Shown: positions 5,052 to 5,088 of the stretch, piece by piece
How the letters are laid out: every line of letters starts with the position of its first letter
Numbering within the stretch: the first letter of the stretch is position 1
NCBI GenBank assembly: GCA_003556955.1
Contig: PWQB01000663.1
Coordinates: 1-5,088 of the forward strand
DNA from: Nostocaceae cyanobacterium CSSed10_463m
GTDB lineage: Bacteria; Cyanobacteriota; Cyanobacteriia; Cyanobacteriales; Nostocaceae
Direction of reading: 5' to 3'
Length of the DNA stretch: 5,088 bases
Program-made: the position numbers and the translations under genes
Notes under the pieces: model-generated
What the model saw: only the letters and a program-made list of their open reading frames with translations
What the model was told of the DNA's origin: nothing
Databases searched by the model: none

Positions 5052-5088
5052 CTTCTAGCCTAGTTTTATCTTAACATATCTTAGGGGA

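Overview
The window looks like the chromosome of a filamentous, heterocyst-type cyanobacterium (Nostoc/Anabaena group). The evidence is three perfect HIP1 octamers (GCGATCGC at 86-93, 1737-1744 and 4058-4065), a short tandem heptamer array of the TGACTAA class, several GC-rich palindromic interspersed repeats in otherwise AT-rich spacers, and three proteins of typical cyanobacterial type. The genus is inferred, not proven.

Layout. Positions 1-463 are an AT-rich non-coding stretch with a nested palindrome, a triple octamer repeat and a MITE-like inverted repeat. Positions 464-1414 (+) encode an aldo/keto reductase that starts at GTG. A 75-base convergent spacer (1415-1489) is largely filled by the heptamer array and its inverted copy. 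Positions 2986-1490 (-) encode a DEAD-box RNA helicase of the CrhR type. A 265-base spacer (2987-3251) follows; its half next to the helicase carries a 58-base stem-loop in the presumed helicase leader, and its half next to rimO is a palindrome-rich interspersed repeat. Positions 4574-3252 (-) encode RimO, the methylthiotransferase of ribosomal protein uS12. Positions 4575-5088 contain no convincing gene: first a leader/promoter region with a near-perfect hairpin, then a GC-rich block with short palindromes and a possible structured RNA.

How the genes relate. rimO and the helicase gene lie head to tail on the minus strand. This is the rimO-crhR order known from Synechocystis, where the two genes form a dicistronic operon whose transcript is processed and whose helicase is cold- and redox-regulated. 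Both products act on RNA or ribosomes. The unusually structured spacer between them is the most interesting part of the window, as a candidate processing or cold-response element. The aldo/keto reductase points toward them and is probably an unrelated transcription unit. I see no defence system, mobile-element gene, tRNA or rRNA.
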